A program made the position numbers and the translations under genes. Below, piece after piece: positions 24,157 to 35,042 of a stretch of DNA of 64,000 nucleotides. The notes below the pieces were generated by a model. That model ran no database searches. It had not been told where the DNA came from and worked only from the letters and a program-made list of their open reading frames with translations. The DNA comes from CAYZPB01 sp964551195 (GTDB taxonomy: Bacteria > Bacillota > Bacilli > Tepidibacillales > Tepidibacillaceae): NCBI GenBank assembly GCA_964551195.1, contig CAZKBI010000003.1:1-64000 (forward strand), in the 5' to 3' direction. The first letter of the stretch is position 1, and each line of letters begins with the position of its first letter.

Positions 24157-26479
24157 CTTGTATCACCATTGCCTTTGCAATTACCTCGTCTAAGGTCTCG
24201 ACTAGTACGAAATTCATATCTTGCTTTACTTCCTCCGGAATATCCTCTAAATCTTTCTCATTATCTTTCGGCAGAATTACCGTCGTTAATCCAGCACGAT
24301 GAGCTGCTAGAACTTTCTCTTTAAGCCCACCGATTGCCAAGACACGTCCGCGTAAAGTTATTTCACCGGTCATCCCAACCGTTCTTAAAACTGGAGTTCC
24401 AGTTAGAGCCGAAATTAAAGCGATTGCCATGGTAATTCCTGCTGACGGACCATCCTTTGGAATCGCCCCTTCCGGCACATGAATATGAATATCATTTTTC
24501 TCACTAAAACCGGGGTCAATATTTAGGTCCCCAGCCCGCCCGCGAATATAACTGAAGGCCGCCGTTGCCGACTCCTTCATTACATCTCCAAGCTGTCCAG
24601 TCAGAATTAATTTACCTTTACCAGGAAAGATTGAAGCTTCTACAGTTAGGGTGTCGCCGCCAACTGCTGTCCAAGCCAGTCCCGTCGCTGCCCCAAGATG
24701 ATTTTCTTTCTCAATCAACCCATAGCGATAGCGCGGCTTACCAAGAAAACGTTCCAGATTCTTCGCCGATACGTTCACACTCTTCTGCTCACCAGCAACA
24801 ATAACTTTCGCCGCTTTCCGGCAGATTTTCGCAATTTCACGTTCAAGGTTGCGTACGCCAGCCTCTCGCGTATATTCGCTTATTATTCTTTGCAGAGCAC
24901 TATCCTGCACCTTTAATTTTGTCTTATTCAATCCATGCGACTTGATATTTTTCGGTAATAAGAAATTCTTCGCAATCTGCAATTTTTCCAATTCCGTATA
25001 GCCGGATATGTTGATAATCTCCATCCGGTCTAGCAAAGGTCGCGGAATCGAGTGAGTCGAATTAGCAGTAGTTATAAACATTACTTTAGAAAGGTCATAA
25101 GGAAGCTCAATATAGTGATCGCTAAATGTGTTATTCTGTTCCGGGTCAAGTACCTCTAGGAGCGCAGATGCTGGATCACCACGAAAATCTGAATTTAGCT
25201 TATCAATTTCATCTAGAACGAAGACTGGATTAATTGATCCAGCGCTTCTCATACCTTGGATAATTCGACCCGGCATTGAGCCGATATAGGTGCGACGATG
25301 ACCACGAATTTCTGATTCATCACGCACACCGCCAAGTGATATCCGCACAAGTTTACGATTGATAGCTGTCGCAACCGATTTTGCAAGTGAGGTTTTACCA
25401 ACCCCTGGCGGCCCAACTAAGCAGAGAATTGGTCCCTTCAAGCTACCCACAAGCTTCTGTACTGAAAGATATTCCAACACACGCTCTTTAGCCTTCTCTA
25501 AGCCATAATGCTCAGAATCAAGTATTTTTTTGACATTCTTAATATCGATTAAGTCCTTGGTCTCATTAGTCCATGGTAAATTAAAAAGCCAGTCTAAATA
25601 GTTGTAAATAACGGAGCTTTCTGCTGCGTTACTTGGTGTTCGCTCTAGCCGGTTAATCTCTTTTGCCATCTTCTCTTTTACTTCTTCCGGCGCTTCAAAT
25701 TTTTCTAGGCGTTCACGCATCTGTATAGCATCACTAAACATCGCGTCCTGCTCGCCAATCTCCTTATGAATTGCCTTAATCTGTTCGCGTAGGTAATATT
25801 CCTTCTGTGTCTTGTCCATCTGTCCTTTGACGCGATCTTGTATGAGTCGTTCAATCTCTTGTATCTCTGATTCTTCATTAAGATGAATAAATAATTTTTC
25901 TAAGCGCTCATGAACTGAAAGCATCTCTAATAGTTCTTGTCGCTCAACCAGCTTCAGCTGTAGAAAAGAAGCGACCAGATCGCTAATCTCATCGGGCTCC
26001 TCCGCGCCAAGCATCGTTGTCGCAGCTTCTGGCACTGGTACATTGGCGTTAGTCAGATAGTTATTAAACATGCGCAGTACCGTTCTTCCCAGCGCAACAG
26101 TTTCGATGCTTTCGACACCCTTTTCTATAAGTGGTTCATAACGAACCTCAAAATGCTCGTCATTATCCAAATATTCCACAATTCGAGCACGATATAGGCC
26201 TTCAATCATAATGCGAATACGACCATTTGGCAGATTTAAGGTCTGTTTAATCTTCGCTACAGTACCTACACGGTAAATATCATCCTGCTCTGGATCCTCT
26301 ATATTAAACTCTTTCTGACCCGACAGAAAGATTAACGATCCATGTTCAGTTATTGAATTATCTACCGCGCGTAAAGATTTCTCACGTCCAACATCAAGAT
26401 GTATCGACATTCGCGGAAAAATAAGCAGTCCTCTTAGTGGTAAAAGGGCTATCTGTTTCTCTTCTGAATTATTGTTCAT
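24143..26479 (-). CDS. lon: ATP-dependent protease La (LonA)
   Basis: Lon degrades misfolded and selected regulatory proteins in the cytosol as a hexamer. The 778-residue protein has the N-terminal substrate domain (about 8-200), AAA+ module with Walker [10 protein letters not shown] near residue 356 and Walker [10 protein letters not shown], and a C-terminal serine protease domain with the Ser in PKDGPSAG near 676 and Lys in [12 protein letters not shown] near 720. GGGGGTG precedes the ATG. A sigma-A-like promoter is predicted just upstream. I see no CtsR or CIRCE operator, so heat control of the usual type is not evident. Confidence 0.98.
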   Translation of the reverse strand: MNNNSEEKQIALLPLRGLLIFPRMSIHLDVGREKSLRAVDNSITEHGSLIFLSGQKEFNIEDPEQDDIYRVGTVAKIKQTLNLPNGRIRIMIEGLYRARIVEYLDNDEHFEVRYEPLIEKGVESIETVALGRTVLRMFNNYLTNANVPVPEAATTMLGAEEPDEISDLVASFLQLKLVERQELLEMLSVHERLEKLFIHLNEESEIQEIERLIQDRVKGQMDKTQKEYYLREQIKAIHKEIGEQDAMFSDAIQMRERLEKFEAPEEVKEKMAKEINRLERTPSNAAESSVIYNYLDWLFNLPWTNETKDLIDIKNVKKILDSEHYGLEKAKERVLEYLSVQKLVGSLKGPILCLVGPPGVGKTSLAKSVATAINRKLVRISLGGVRDESEIRGHRRTYIGSMPGRIIQGMRSAGSINPVFVLDEIDKLNSDFRGDPASALLEVLDPEQNNTFSDHYIELPYDLSKVMFITTANSTHSIPRPLLDRMEIINISGYTELEKLQIAKNFLLPKNIKSHGLNKTKLKVQDSALQRIISEYTREAGVRNLEREIAKICRKAAKVIVAGEQKSVNVSAKNLERFLGKPRYRYGLIEKENHLGAATGLAWTAVGGDTLTVEASIFPGKGKLILTGQLGDVMKESATAAFSYIRGRAGDLNIDPGFSEKNDIHIHVPEGAIPKDGPSAGITMAIALISALTGTPVLRTVGMTGEITLRGRVLAIGGLKEKVLAAHRAGLTTVILPKDNEKDLEDIPEEVKQDMNFVLVETLDEVIAKAMVIQDESK

Positions 26480-26500
26480 AATAACACCCCCGTTGACAAA

Positions 26501-26529
26501 ATTTTAACCTACTTATCGGCTTTTGTCTA
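26501..26529 (-). promoter_or_regulatory. Predicted promoter of lon-engB
   Basis: On the minus strand TAGACA (26529-26524), 17 bases, TAAAAT (26506-26501). Each box is one base from consensus. The leader would be only 15-20 bases. Confidence 0.6.
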
Positions 26530-26628
26530 TTTGCCGCAACAGTTTAAAGATGTATAAATATTAGCATTATTTAAATTAATTGTCAAAATATAGTAAAACT
26601 TATAATAACTACCTTTTGCTATGCTTGC

Positions 26629-26661
26629 TTGTCTACTAATTATCCAATTGTTTACTAATTA
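26629..26661 (+). repeat. Two 14-base direct repeats upstream of the zinc-motif membrane protein gene
   Basis: TTGTCTACTAATTA (26629-26642) and TTGTTTACTAATTA (26648-26661) differ at one base and are spaced 19 bases start to start. The second copy includes the predicted -35, so they could be a tandem operator. Confidence 0.55.
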
Positions 26662-26676
26662 GCTCTATGATATTAT
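26648..26676 (+). promoter_or_regulatory. Predicted promoter of the zinc-motif membrane protein gene
   Basis: TTGTTT (26648-26653), 17 bases, TATTAT (26671-26676) with TG at the extended -10 position. Confidence 0.6.
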
Positions 26677-26713
26677 ATAAACATATAAATTTAATTTTAT
26701 AAGGAGTGATAAT

Positions 26714-27436
26714 ATGGCTGACGAAAAGAAACCAATTGAACGAAAATTTGTTGATGCTAGCACTGGTAAAAAGGCAAAAAACGTTGCTGCCGATGGCATT
26801 GATGGCAAAACGGCAAAGTCGCGTGCTAATGGTATGCGCATTGGTGCCCTTATTCTCTGGCTAGTCGCAATCGCAATTGAGGTCGCAGTAATTGCAATAA
26901 TTAACGGTATTTTATATATTCCAATCGACCCATTAATTTCGATCATTGTCGGTATCGTACTCATTCTAACGCTTGTTGTTGCAGGTGCATTTCTTTGGAA
27001 GAAAGCAAATAAAATTGATCCTGCTTCAGAGAAAAATAAATTTAAATTCTATCTGTGGAATAACATGGGTGTAATCGCTGCTGTGCTAGCTTTCTTCCCA
27101 CTAGTTGTTTTACTATTAAGAGATAAGGACCTTAATAAGACAACCAAGAAAATCGCATCTGTTGTTGCTGCGATTGCTTTAATTGCTGCTGTGGGGCTTT
27201 CAGTTGATTATAATCCAGTCTCTGCAGAGGATCTGGAGGCTCAGATTGAGGCCGCAGTTCTCAACAATGACGGTGTTGCTTACTGGACACAGTGGGGTAA
27301 ATCCTACCACTTCGATCCTGACTGTCATACCTTATCAAGATCAAGTATTGTCTTTACAGGAACGATTGAAGAAGCAATTGATGCTAACCGTGATGACCCT
27401 TGTGATTTCTGTGCCGGCGGTGCCGATGAAAAATAA
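26714..27436 (+). CDS. Membrane protein with C-terminal His/Cys metal-site-like domain
   Basis: I do not recognise this 240-residue protein as a named family. A charged N-terminal segment (1-38) is followed by four hydrophobic helices (about 40-62, 72-94, 115-136 and 146-165). The C-terminal part (about 170-240) has YHFDPDC (His199, Cys204) and CDFC (Cys230, Cys233), spaced like the small H-C-CxxC domains seen at the ends of some Bacillota membrane and nuclease proteins. A zinc or other metal site is inferred. AAGGAG precedes the ATG. It is a single-gene transcript, divergent from lon and ended by its own terminator. Confidence 0.8.
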   Translation: MADEKKPIERKFVDASTGKKAKNVAADGIDGKTAKSRANGMRIGALILWLVAIAIEVAVIAIINGILYIPIDPLISIIVGIVLILTLVVAGAFLWKKANKIDPASEKNKFKFYLWNNMGVIAAVLAFFPLVVLLLRDKDLNKTTKKIASVVAAIALIAAVGLSVDYNPVSAEDLEAQIEAAVLNNDGVAYWTQWGKSYHFDPDCHTLSRSSIVFTGTIEEAIDANRDDPCDFCAGGADEK

Positions 27437-27461
27437 CTTGAATAAATTAACCATAAGTAAT

Positions 27462-27492
27462 AGACCGTGGTTCACTGAACCGCGGTCTTTTA
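27462..27492. terminator. Terminator between the zinc-motif protein gene and clpX
   Basis: AGACCGTGGTTC (27462-27473) pairs with GAACCGCGGTCT (27477-27488), 12 bp with one G-T, then TTTTA. Confidence 0.9.
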
Positions 27493-27515
27493 CTTATTGA
27501 TTATTTACGCTAATC

Positions 27516-28805
27516 TTAGGCGCTCACTTCGTCCTTTTCATCTTCTATTAGCTTACCCGAAATATTATATAGTAAGGGCCCTTTACTAGCTTTTACTGTG
27601 TCCGCTGTAATTATACACTTAGAAATATCTTCACGTGAAGGTAATTCGTACATTACATCAAGTAATGCAGTTTCAATAATCGAACGTAGACCACGAGCTC
27701 CTGTATTGCGTTTTATCGCTTCCTGCGCAACAACTTTAAGCGCTTCATCAGTAAACTCTAGTTCAACATGATCTAACTCAAATAGTTTTTTATATTGCTT
27801 TACTAAAGCATTTTTCGGTTGTGTTAAAATCGCAATTAAAGTCTTCTCATCTAAGTGCTTAAGGGTTGCAATTACCGGAACGCGTCCAATAAATTCAGGA
27901 ATTAACCCGAATTTCAACAAGTCCTCAGGCAGAACATGTGACAATACATCGTCTTCAAGTGCTGCAAGCTCAAACGCAGTCTGCGCTTTTTCTACAATCG
28001 CACTGGTGCCAAACCCGATTATTTTTTTGCCGAGGCGGCGTTTAATAATAGTATCAATGCCATCAAAGGCACCACCAACAATAAAGAGTACGTTTGTAGT
28101 ATCTAGTTGGATAAAATCTTGATGCGGATGTTTACGTCCACCCTGTGGCGGTACGTTAGCAACCGTACCTTCAAGGATTCTCAGCAAGGCCTGCTGTACA
28201 CCCTCACCAGAAACATCTCGCGTAATCGAAGGATTATCTGATTTGCGCGCAATTTTGTCAATCTCGTCAATATAGATAATTCCCGTCTGCGCTCGTTCCA
28301 CGTCATAATCAGCTGCTTGAAGTAGCTTTAGTAGAATATTCTCTACATCCTCGCCAACATAGCCTGCTTCCGTAAGTGAAGTTGCATCAGCAATCGCAAA
28401 AGGAACATCGAGAATCCGCGCCATGGTCTGTGCAAGTAATGTCTTACCACTACCTGTCGGACCGATAAGCATGATATTACTTTTCTGCAACTCAATATCA
28501 TCGCTCTGCTCATGAGAATTGACTCGTTTGTAGTGATTATAAACGGCAACTGACAATGTTTTTTTGGCTATTTCTTGGTCAATTACGTATTGATCAAGGT
28601 TCTCCCGAATCTCCTGTGGCTTCGGTAAAACCATGTTCTTCTTTTCAATCTCTGCCGCAAGTTCTTCTTCAATAATGCTACTGCACATATCAATACAGCC
28701 GTCACAGATATAAGCATCTGGACCAGCTACAAGCGTACGCACTTGCTCCTGTGGTTTTCCACAGAATGAACATTTTACTACTTTCATCTCGTCGCTAACT
28801 TCCAA
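27516..28805 (-). CDS. clpX: ClpX ATPase subunit
   Basis: ClpX unfolds substrates and feeds them to ClpP. The protein (about 430 residues) has the N-terminal C4 zinc domain (CSFCGKP...CDGCIDMC), Walker [11 protein letters not shown] near 117, Walker [12 protein letters not shown], and the IGF loop (KKIIGFG) that docks on ClpP. The start is ambiguous: GTG 28808 touches a run of G, TTG 28805 lies 3 bases after it, and the first ATG is too far. I use TTG. It follows tig by only a few bases. The usual clpP between tig and clpX is absent, but the IGF loop implies ClpP is encoded elsewhere. Confidence 0.96.
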   Translation of the reverse strand: MEVSDEMKVVKCSFCGKPQEQVRTLVAGPDAYICDGCIDMCSSIIEEELAAEIEKKNMVLPKPQEIRENLDQYVIDQEIAKKTLSVAVYNHYKRVNSHEQSDDIELQKSNIMLIGPTGSGKTLLAQTMARILDVPFAIADATSLTEAGYVGEDVENILLKLLQAADYDVERAQTGIIYIDEIDKIARKSDNPSITRDVSGEGVQQALLRILEGTVANVPPQGGRKHPHQDFIQLDTTNVLFIVGGAFDGIDTIIKRRLGKKIIGFGTSAIVEKAQTAFELAALEDDVLSHVLPEDLLKFGLIPEFIGRVPVIATLKHLDEKTLIAILTQPKNALVKQYKKLFELDHVELEFTDEALKVVAQEAIKRNTGARGLRSIIETALLDVMYELPSREDISKCIITADTVKASKGPLLYNISGKLIEDEKDEVSA

Positions 28806-28812
28806 CACCCCC

Positions 28813-30102
28813 CTATTTGCTTTCAGCGACTAGTAGGTCTAAGGCTTTACGATATTTTAAATCAAATTCCATATTTTCATAACCAGAACCACCTGCTAAC
28901 AGAATTTCTTTAATCTCTGCCGGCTCTCTTTCATATATTGCAGCGATGCGAGCAATCTCCTCATCTACCTCTTCCTCAGTTACAGTAATCTCTTCAACTT
29001 TTACAATCTCTTCAAGAACTAGATCAGAGCGCACACGACGAGCTGCATCCTCACGGAATTGCGCCCGCATTGTTTCTTCATCTGAACCCATATACTGCAT
29101 GTAAAGTTCTAATGTAAGACCTTGTTGCGATAGTTGCTGATCGAAATTACGTAGCATTTTATCAACTTCAAAATCAACCATTGCTTCTGGAATCTCAACA
29201 GTCGCATTATCAGCCGCAAGTTTAAGAGCGGTATCCTTTAGATAAATTTCTTGCTCTTGCTCTGCTTCTTTTTCTAAACGCTCACGAATATCCGTCGTTA
29301 AAGCCTCTAAGCTATCAAAATCAATATCCTTAGCAAACTCATCATCAAGTTCTGGAAGTTGTTTACGCTTAATCTCGTGTAGTTTAATCTTAAAGATTAC
29401 CGCTTTACCCGCTAAATCTTCGCTATGATATTCTTCAGGAAAAGTAATATTAATATCACATTCCTCATCTTTTTTCATTCCAATTATCTGCTCTTCAAAG
29501 CCAGGAATAAATGAGCCTGAACCAATCACTAGTGGATGATTTTCGCCCTTTCCACCTTCAAAAGCAACTCCATCAAGGAAACCTTCGAAATCAATTATCA
29601 CAGTGTCGCCGTCTAGAACCTCGCCGTCCTCAAGTACGATAATATCAGCATGACGCTCACGCAGTGATTCCAGTTCCGCATCGATTGCACTATCTTTTAC
29701 TGTGAAGTCCTTTTTCTCTATTTTGAGCCCCTTATATTTTCCTAGTTTTACCTCTGGCTTAACAGTAACCTTAGCTGTGAAAATAAAAGGCTTACCTAGC
29801 TCAAATTGTTCAATATCAACATCAGGACGGTCAACCGGTTCGATTCCTGTCTCATCAATTGCTTGCGAATAAGCATCTGGCAGAATATAGTCAATTGCAT
29901 CACTATAAAGTGTCTCAACACCAAAGCGTGATTCGTAAATATTGCGTGGTACTTTGCCTTTACGAAATCCAGGAACTTCCACTGTTTTTACCGCTTTATT
30001 AAAGGCGTGGTCTAAACCCGCGTCTAATACTTCTTTATCCATTTCTACACGCAAGAGAACCTGGTTCTTCTCGCCCTCTATTTTTTTCCAAGTAGCTTTC
30101 AT
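28813..30102 (-). CDS. tig: Trigger factor
   Basis: Trigger factor is the ribosome-bound chaperone and peptidyl-prolyl isomerase that meets nascent chains. The 429-residue protein has the ribosome-binding N-domain with the signature GFRKGKVPR (about 45-53), an FKBP domain (about 150-240: [31 protein letters not shown]) and a helical C-terminal chaperone domain. AAGGAGGAG precedes the ATG. It is first in the tig-clpX transcript. Length and domain order are normal. Confidence 0.97.
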   Translation of the reverse strand: MKATWKKIEGEKNQVLLRVEMDKEVLDAGLDHAFNKAVKTVEVPGFRKGKVPRNIYESRFGVETLYSDAIDYILPDAYSQAIDETGIEPVDRPDVDIEQFELGKPFIFTAKVTVKPEVKLGKYKGLKIEKKDFTVKDSAIDAELESLRERHADIIVLEDGEVLDGDTVIIDFEGFLDGVAFEGGKGENHPLVIGSGSFIPGFEEQIIGMKKDEECDINITFPEEYHSEDLAGKAVIFKIKLHEIKRKQLPELDDEFAKDIDFDSLEALTTDIRERLEKEAEQEQEIYLKDTALKLAADNATVEIPEAMVDFEVDKMLRNFDQQLSQQGLTLELYMQYMGSDEETMRAQFREDAARRVRSDLVLEEIVKVEEITVTEEEVDEEIARIAAIYEREPAEIKEILLAGGSGYENMEFDLKYRKALDLLVAESK

Positions 30103-30191
30103 TAATTAACTCCTCCTTAAATTATCGTCCATGTAATATGCATCAATGTATCTATAAATTATAACATACAGAACACTCGTTTCAAGCATTG

Positions 30192-30216
30192 AAAAACACC
30201 CCAAACTTTCAGGGTG
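30192..30216 (-). terminator. Weak terminator after tRNA-Arg
   Basis: On the minus strand CACCC (30216-30212) pairs with GGGTG (30201-30197) and TTTTT follows. The stem is only 5 bp. Confidence 0.5.
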
Positions 30217-30235
30217 CTATTAAAGTGTTAAAATA

Positions 30236-30312
30236 TGGCGTCTCAGGAGGGATTCGAACCCCCGGCCTACGGCTTAGAAGGCCGTTGCTCTATCCAGCTG
30301 AGCTACTGAGAC
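30236..30312 (-). tRNA. tRNA-Arg(UCU), CCA encoded
   Basis: A 77-nt cloverleaf on the minus strand. The acceptor stem pairs GTCTCAG with CTGAGAC. The D-arm is AGCTCAGCTGGATAGAGC. The anticodon stem ACGGC/GCCGT encloses CTTCTAA with anticodon TCT, reading AGA and AGG. The T-arm contains GGTTCGAATCC, and CCA is encoded at the 3' end. It lies between rdgB and tig, a spot that is protein-coding or intergenic in Bacillus. Confidence 0.97.
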
Positions 30313-30379
30313 AGGTTACACTTATAATTTATCAGAACACGAAAAATTATAACATGTGAAATTTTTTAAGTCAACGCAT

Positions 30380-30973
30380 TTAACAATTAGCCATTATCGC
30401 AACCAGTTTTTTCAGGGCTGCAGCGCGATGACTAATGAGATTTTTCTCCTCTGCAGTTATTTCCGCCATCGTCAATCCGCGATCAGGCAATAGAAAAATT
30501 GGGTCATAACCGAATCCACCTGTTCCCGACTGCTCACTAGCAATCTCCCCTTCACAAAAGCCCTCTACCACTACAATCGCCTCGCCGGGGACCGCAAAGG
30601 CGATTGCCGCCGTAAATCTAGCTGTTCGCTTAGCAGCGGGTAGATCACCTAACTCTGCTAAAAGTTTATCAATATTGCGCTGATCCGAGCGTGGTTCACC
30701 TGCGTAGCGCGCCGAATAGATTCCGGGCGCACCACCAAGCTGATCGACCACTAGCCCAGAGTCATCAGCGATTACTGGTAGCTTCAGCGCCTGGCTGATT
30801 GTCTCTGCCTTTAGGATAGCATTTTCAATAAAACTGCTACCATCCTCAACAATCTCTGGTAACTCAGGGTAATCTGCCAAGGAACGCAGAATAAAGCCCA
30901 GAGGCTCCAACATTAAAGCGAATTCCTTAAGTTTTCCCTGGTTGCTCGTTGCAATAATTAGTTGCTTACCCAT
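30380..30973 (-). CDS. rdgB: Non-canonical purine NTP pyrophosphatase (XTP/dITP)
   Basis: RdgB/HAM1 hydrolyses dITP, XTP and similar damaged nucleotides to keep them out of DNA. The 197-residue protein shows [12 protein letters not shown] at the start, the metal-binding [24 protein letters not shown] and the C-terminal GFGYDPIF with [10 protein letters not shown]. It overlaps rph by 8 bases, so murI-rph-rdgB is one operon, as in Bacillus (racE-rph-ysnA). Confidence 0.96.
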   Translation of the reverse strand: MGKQLIIATSNQGKLKEFALMLEPLGFILRSLADYPELPEIVEDGSSFIENAILKAETISQALKLPVIADDSGLVVDQLGGAPGIYSARYAGEPRSDQRNIDKLLAELGDLPAAKRTARFTAAIAFAVPGEAIVVVEGFCEGEIASEQSGTGGFGYDPIFLLPDRGLTMAEITAEEKNLISHRAAALKKLVAIMANC

Positions 30974-31682
30974 CTAATGACCCCTTCTGTAATGTGACAA
31001 GTTGCTCAATCCCCGCTTTTGCAAAAGCAAGCATTGTAGTAAGTTCATCTTGCGTGAAGTTCGCTTCCTCACCAGTTCCTTGAATCTCAACAAATTCTCC
31101 TGCCTCCGTCATCACAACATTCATATCAACGTCGGCCGTGCAATCCTCGGAATAATCGAGGTCGAGCATGGCTTCGCCTTCAACTATACCTACGCTTGTA
31201 GCAGCTACATAAGATTTAATTGGCAGTTCTCTAATTTTCTCCTCTATTAGCAGATAACGACAAGCATCAACCAATGCAATAAAGGAACCGGTTATTGCCG
31301 CTGTCCTCGTACCACCATCAGCCTGAATAACGTCACAATCAATCCAGATCGTTCTTTCACCAAGTTTCTCTAGATCGACTACCGAACGAAGTGCCCGGCC
31401 AATCAAACGCGAAATTTCTAAAGTCCGTCCACTTTGCTTACCTCTTGTTGCCTCGCGCTGTGTACGTGTCTGAGTCGCCCTAGGTAACATTGAGTATTCA
31501 GCAGTGATCCAGCCTCTTCCTTCCCCACGCAGAAAAACTGGCACACGTTCTTCAACTGTGGCACTACAAATAATTCGCGTATCACCGAACTCAATTAGGA
31601 CTGACCCCTCGGCATATTTCAGATAGTTTCTTTCGATCGTAATTACTCGAAGTTGATTATTTTCCCTTTGATTAGCTCTCAT
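30966..31682 (-). CDS. rph: Ribonuclease PH
   Basis: RNase PH is a phosphorolytic 3'-5' exonuclease that trims tRNA 3' ends. The 238-residue protein has the family length and motifs: [13 protein letters not shown], the [16 protein letters not shown] region, the Arg-rich loop [28 protein letters not shown], and [16 protein letters not shown] with the catalytic-site residues. It overlaps murI by 11 bases and rdgB by 8 bases, indicating coupled translation. Confidence 0.97.
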   Translation of the reverse strand: MRANQRENNQLRVITIERNYLKYAEGSVLIEFGDTRIICSATVEERVPVFLRGEGRGWITAEYSMLPRATQTRTQREATRGKQSGRTLEISRLIGRALRSVVDLEKLGERTIWIDCDVIQADGGTRTAAITGSFIALVDACRYLLIEEKIRELPIKSYVAATSVGIVEGEAMLDLDYSEDCTADVDMNVVMTEAGEFVEIQGTGEEANFTQDELTTMLAFAKAGIEQLVTLQKGSLDG

Positions 31683-32520
31683 TTAAATCTTCTCCTGTCT
31701 CAATAATTGCTGTTAGTTGAATATGTTCAACAACCAGTTCCTCGCCAAGCCACTTTTCGCCAATCTTTTTGAAAAGCTCTGGGTCACCAGTTGTGAAATA
31801 CTTATTATTTGCGCCCTTCCCCTTAGCGCTATCTTCACTTAGCATTCCTAAGTCAGCCAGAATCGTAGCTAGCTGTTTTGCCGTCTCCTCGGCAGAACTA
31901 ATCAATTTAATTTCCGGACCTAGCGCCGCCTGAATATACTGAGTAAGCAAAGGATAATGGGTACATCCCAGAATCAAAGAATCAATCTGGTAGTCACTTA
32001 AAGGAGCTAACGCCTCCTCTACTATCTGTTGCTTTTCCTCATCGTTATAAATGTGCTCCTGCTCCGCCAAAGTAACCAAAGATGGACAAGCTAAGCCCAT
32101 AACCTGATAGAGCGGATTAATTGACTTTAGAGCCTCCTGATAGGCACCACTATTAATTGTCCCAACAGTTCCAATCACACCGATTATACCATTCTCTGAT
32201 GCCTCGGCCGCGGCAATACTACCTGGTCGGATGACACCAATTACCGGTATCTTAACCTGCTCGCGTACTGCGGCAAGCGCATAGGCTGTTGCTGTATTAC
32301 AAGCAATTACAATTGCTTTGACATCCTGTTTCATTAGAAAATCGACAATCTCAAAAGTAAATTGCTGCACCTCTGCAGCTGAGCGCGGGCCATATGGACA
32401 GCGTGCTGTGTCACCAACATAGATTAGTTGCTCCTTTGGCAACTGTTTGATAATCTCCTTAACGACGGTTAACCCGCCTAAACCAGAATCTAGAATCCCG
32501 ATCGGTTGATTTGTGTGCAT
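31672..32520 (-). CDS. murI: Glutamate racemase
   Basis: MurI interconverts L- and D-glutamate to supply D-Glu for peptidoglycan. The 282-residue protein has [13 protein letters not shown] near the N-terminus and the two catalytic cysteines, Cys74 in VIACNTATA and Cys186 in ILGCTHYPL. It is the first gene of the murI-rph-rdgB operon. The ATG follows AAGGAG. Confidence 0.97.
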   Translation of the reverse strand: MHTNQPIGILDSGLGGLTVVKEIIKQLPKEQLIYVGDTARCPYGPRSAAEVQQFTFEIVDFLMKQDVKAIVIACNTATAYALAAVREQVKIPVIGVIRPGSIAAAEASENGIIGVIGTVGTINSGAYQEALKSINPLYQVMGLACPSLVTLAEQEHIYNDEEKQQIVEEALAPLSDYQIDSLILGCTHYPLLTQYIQAALGPEIKLISSAEETAKQLATILADLGMLSEDSAKGKGANNKYFTTGDPELFKKIGEKWLGEELVVEHIQLTAIIETGEDLNES

Positions 32521-32701
32521 AATTAAGTCTCCTTAAAATTTCTCATATTCTATTATATAATAAGAGTAACAGATTTAATATTACAATATTAGTAATCGGC
32601 AGGTTGAGTTAAGAGCTTTATGCTGAAATTTATGTATGCTTATGGTATTATTTGTTGTAATATTCTCAATATTCGAAAGATTATTAAGGAGGGTGGTATA
32701 A

Positions 32702-33259
32702 ATGTTAGAGCAGGTACAAGCAATTGCAACTAGACTAAAAGAGCTGCGAGAAATCTCTGGCTTATCAATTGAAAAATTGGCTGCGCAACTAAAGATTGAG
32801 GCAGACAAATATGAAGAGTATGAAAGCGGCAAGGTAGATATACCAGTTAGTGCGCTTTATGCTGTTGGTAATTACTTTGATGTTGAGCTAACTGCACTTC
32901 TGACAGGCGCAGATCCTAAACTCCACGACTATGCGCTAGTCCGCAAGGATAAAGGAATTTTTGTGAAAAGGCGTAAAAACTATAATTACCATAATCTTTC
33001 CTATAATTTTGCCAACAAGCAAATGGAAACTTTCCTGGTTACAATTGAACCAGATAAGGCTAATAAGGTGCTAGATTTCAACTCGCATCATGGGCAGGAA
33101 TTCAACTATGTGCTTGAGGGTAATATGCGGTTAACGATTGATGGTAAAGAGTTAGTCCTTAACCCTGGTGATTCAATCTATTATAATGCCGAACTGCCGC
33201 ATGCTATGGAGCCAATCAAGGACGAAAGAGTTGTTTTTTTGGCGATAATTGTCGATTAA
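32702..33259 (+). CDS. XRE-family regulator with cupin domain
   Basis: The 185-residue protein has an N-terminal helix-turn-helix (about 8-62: RLKELREISGLSIEKLAAQL, then a fourth-helix region) and a C-terminal cupin_2 barrel (about 110-185: HHGQEFNYVLEGNMRLTIDG, NPGDSIYYNAELPHAME). The cupin usually binds a small-molecule ligand or metal that tunes DNA binding. AAGGAGGGTGG precedes the ATG. It lies 98 bases before an acyl-CoA synthetase gene, a pairing I know from many clostridia, so that gene is its probable target. The ligand may be a short-chain acid or its CoA ester, which is inferred. Confidence 0.88.
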   Translation: MLEQVQAIATRLKELREISGLSIEKLAAQLKIEADKYEEYESGKVDIPVSALYAVGNYFDVELTALLTGADPKLHDYALVRKDKGIFVKRRKNYNYHNLSYNFANKQMETFLVTIEPDKANKVLDFNSHHGQEFNYVLEGNMRLTIDGKELVLNPGDSIYYNAELPHAMEPIKDERVVFLAIIVD

Positions 33260-33357
33260 ACAAAGCATTGTTGCAAGATTAAAATATATAATAAAGAATT
33301 TTGTCGCAAATAATTAATAGTAAATTATAATAGAAAAAAGAGAGTGAGGATAATATA

Positions 33358-35010
33358 ATGTATCGCAAATATGTGACTCAGGATTCCTTTGAATCTTATG
33401 AAGATTTCTATCAGAATTTTAAAATAAAAACGCCAAATAATTTCAACTTCGCCTTTGATGTTGTTGATGAAATTGCTCAAACGACACCGGATAAGGTGGC
33501 GTTAGTCTGGTGCAATGATAAGGGTGATGAGAGAACCTTTACCTTTAAAGAAATACAGGAATATACAAATCGTACAGCTAATCTTTTTACCAGCCTTGGT
33601 ATCGTAAAAGGCGACGCTGTTATGCTGATTCTAAAACGCCATTATCAATTCTGGTTTAGCCTGCTAGCACTACATAAGATTGGTGCAATCTGTATTCCAG
33701 CAACCCATTTACTTACGACTAAAGACATCATCTACCGCGTTAATGCAGCAGATATTAAAATGATTGTTTCAGTAAATGAGGAGCGAGTAGTTGAGTCAAT
33801 TGAATCTGCAGAAGTTGAGGCCAAATCTTTCCAGAAGGTCTTGGTTGGTGGCGAGCGAGCTGATTGGATTGATTATGACACGGAGCTTGATCAAATGGCA
33901 ACTCGATTTAAAAAGCCATGTGGTAATGCACTTACCAAAAACGAAGATATCTCACTAATTTATTTTACTTCTGGCACTACGGGAATGCCGAAGATGGTAC
34001 AACATAATTTCCTCTATCCGCTTGGTCATATTGTAACAGCTAAATACTGGCAGGGGGTTACCGATGGTGGTCTGCATTTAACAGTGGCGGATACCGGTTG
34101 GGCTAAGGCAGCATGGGGTAAAATCTATGGGCAGTGGCTCTGTGGAAGCGCTATTTTTGTCTATGATTACGATAAATTTGTTCCAACTGAATTATTAGAG
34201 ATGGTAATCAAACACAAGGTTACTACCTTCTGTGCTCCGCCAACTATCTTCCGCTTCTTTATTCGCGAGGATTTAAAACAATATGATTTGAGTAATTTAA
34301 CACATTTCTCAATTGCTGGCGAACCTCTTAATCCTGAAGTTTATAATCAATTCCTTGATGCAACAGGTTTTAAGCTAACTGAAGGCTATGGTCAGACTGA
34401 GACAACAGTAATTGTTGCATCATATCCTTGGCTTGAAGTTCGTCCAGGCTCGATGGGTAAACCATCGGCAGGCTACGAAATTGATATTATTAATGAATTT
34501 GGAGTTTCCTGCGATGTTGGGGAAGAGGGCGAAATTGTTGTATTAACAGATAATATTGTTCCTTTTGGGATTTTTGCTGGTTACTACCGCGACCCAGTGC
34601 TGACTAAGAGCGTCTGGTATAATAATGTTTATCATACAGGTGACGTTGCTTGGCGCGACGAAGACGGCTATTTCTGGTTCGTTGGCCGGACAGATGATGT
34701 GATTAAAAGTTCCGGTTATCGCATCGGGCCCTTTGAAGTTGAGAGTGCTTTAATTGAACATCCAGCTATACTTGAATGTGCTATAACCGCTGTTCCTGAT
34801 GAGATTCGTGGCCAGATTGTTAAAGCTACAATTATCCTTGCTAAGGGCTACACTGCTAGCGATGAACTTAAAAAAGAACTTCAAGATCATGTTAAAAAGG
34901 TGACAGCGCCCTATAAATATCCGCGGATTATTGAGTTTGTTGATGAATTGCCGAAAACAATTAGCGGTAAAATTCGCCGTGTTGAGATTAAGGCACGCGA
35001 CTCACAATAG
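33358..35010 (+). CDS. AMP-forming acyl-CoA synthetase (MACS-like)
   Basis: The 550-residue enzyme belongs to the adenylate-forming family that makes acyl-CoA from a carboxylic acid, ATP and CoA. Motifs are [12 protein letters not shown] (P-loop), EGYGQTE (A5), YHTGDVAW, and the C-terminal [14 protein letters not shown] and ISGKIRR with the catalytic Lys. Length and the [14 protein letters not shown] segment fit acetyl/medium-chain (MACS-type) synthetases rather than aryl ligases. Substrate is not readable from sequence. It follows the XRE-cupin regulator and a short AT-rich gap; AGAGTGAGG precedes the ATG. Confidence 0.9.
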   Translation: MYRKYVTQDSFESYEDFYQNFKIKTPNNFNFAFDVVDEIAQTTPDKVALVWCNDKGDERTFTFKEIQEYTNRTANLFTSLGIVKGDAVMLILKRHYQFWFSLLALHKIGAICIPATHLLTTKDIIYRVNAADIKMIVSVNEERVVESIESAEVEAKSFQKVLVGGERADWIDYDTELDQMATRFKKPCGNALTKNEDISLIYFTSGTTGMPKMVQHNFLYPLGHIVTAKYWQGVTDGGLHLTVADTGWAKAAWGKIYGQWLCGSAIFVYDYDKFVPTELLEMVIKHKVTTFCAPPTIFRFFIREDLKQYDLSNLTHFSIAGEPLNPEVYNQFLDATGFKLTEGYGQTETTVIVASYPWLEVRPGSMGKPSAGYEIDIINEFGVSCDVGEEGEIVVLTDNIVPFGIFAGYYRDPVLTKSVWYNNVYHTGDVAWRDEDGYFWFVGRTDDVIKSSGYRIGPFEVESALIEHPAILECAITAVPDEIRGQIVKATIILAKGYTASDELKKELQDHVKKVTAPYKYPRIIEFVDELPKTISGKIRRVEIKARDSQ

Positions 35011-35042
35011 AAATGATTTAAGATTAGTTTTCAAAGGAAGCG

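Noticed and set aside
24143..26714. CtsR or CIRCE heat-shock operator upstream of lon
   Set aside because: No tandem GGTCAAA heptads and no TTAGCACTC-N9-GAGTGCTAA dyad are present between 26480 and 26713.
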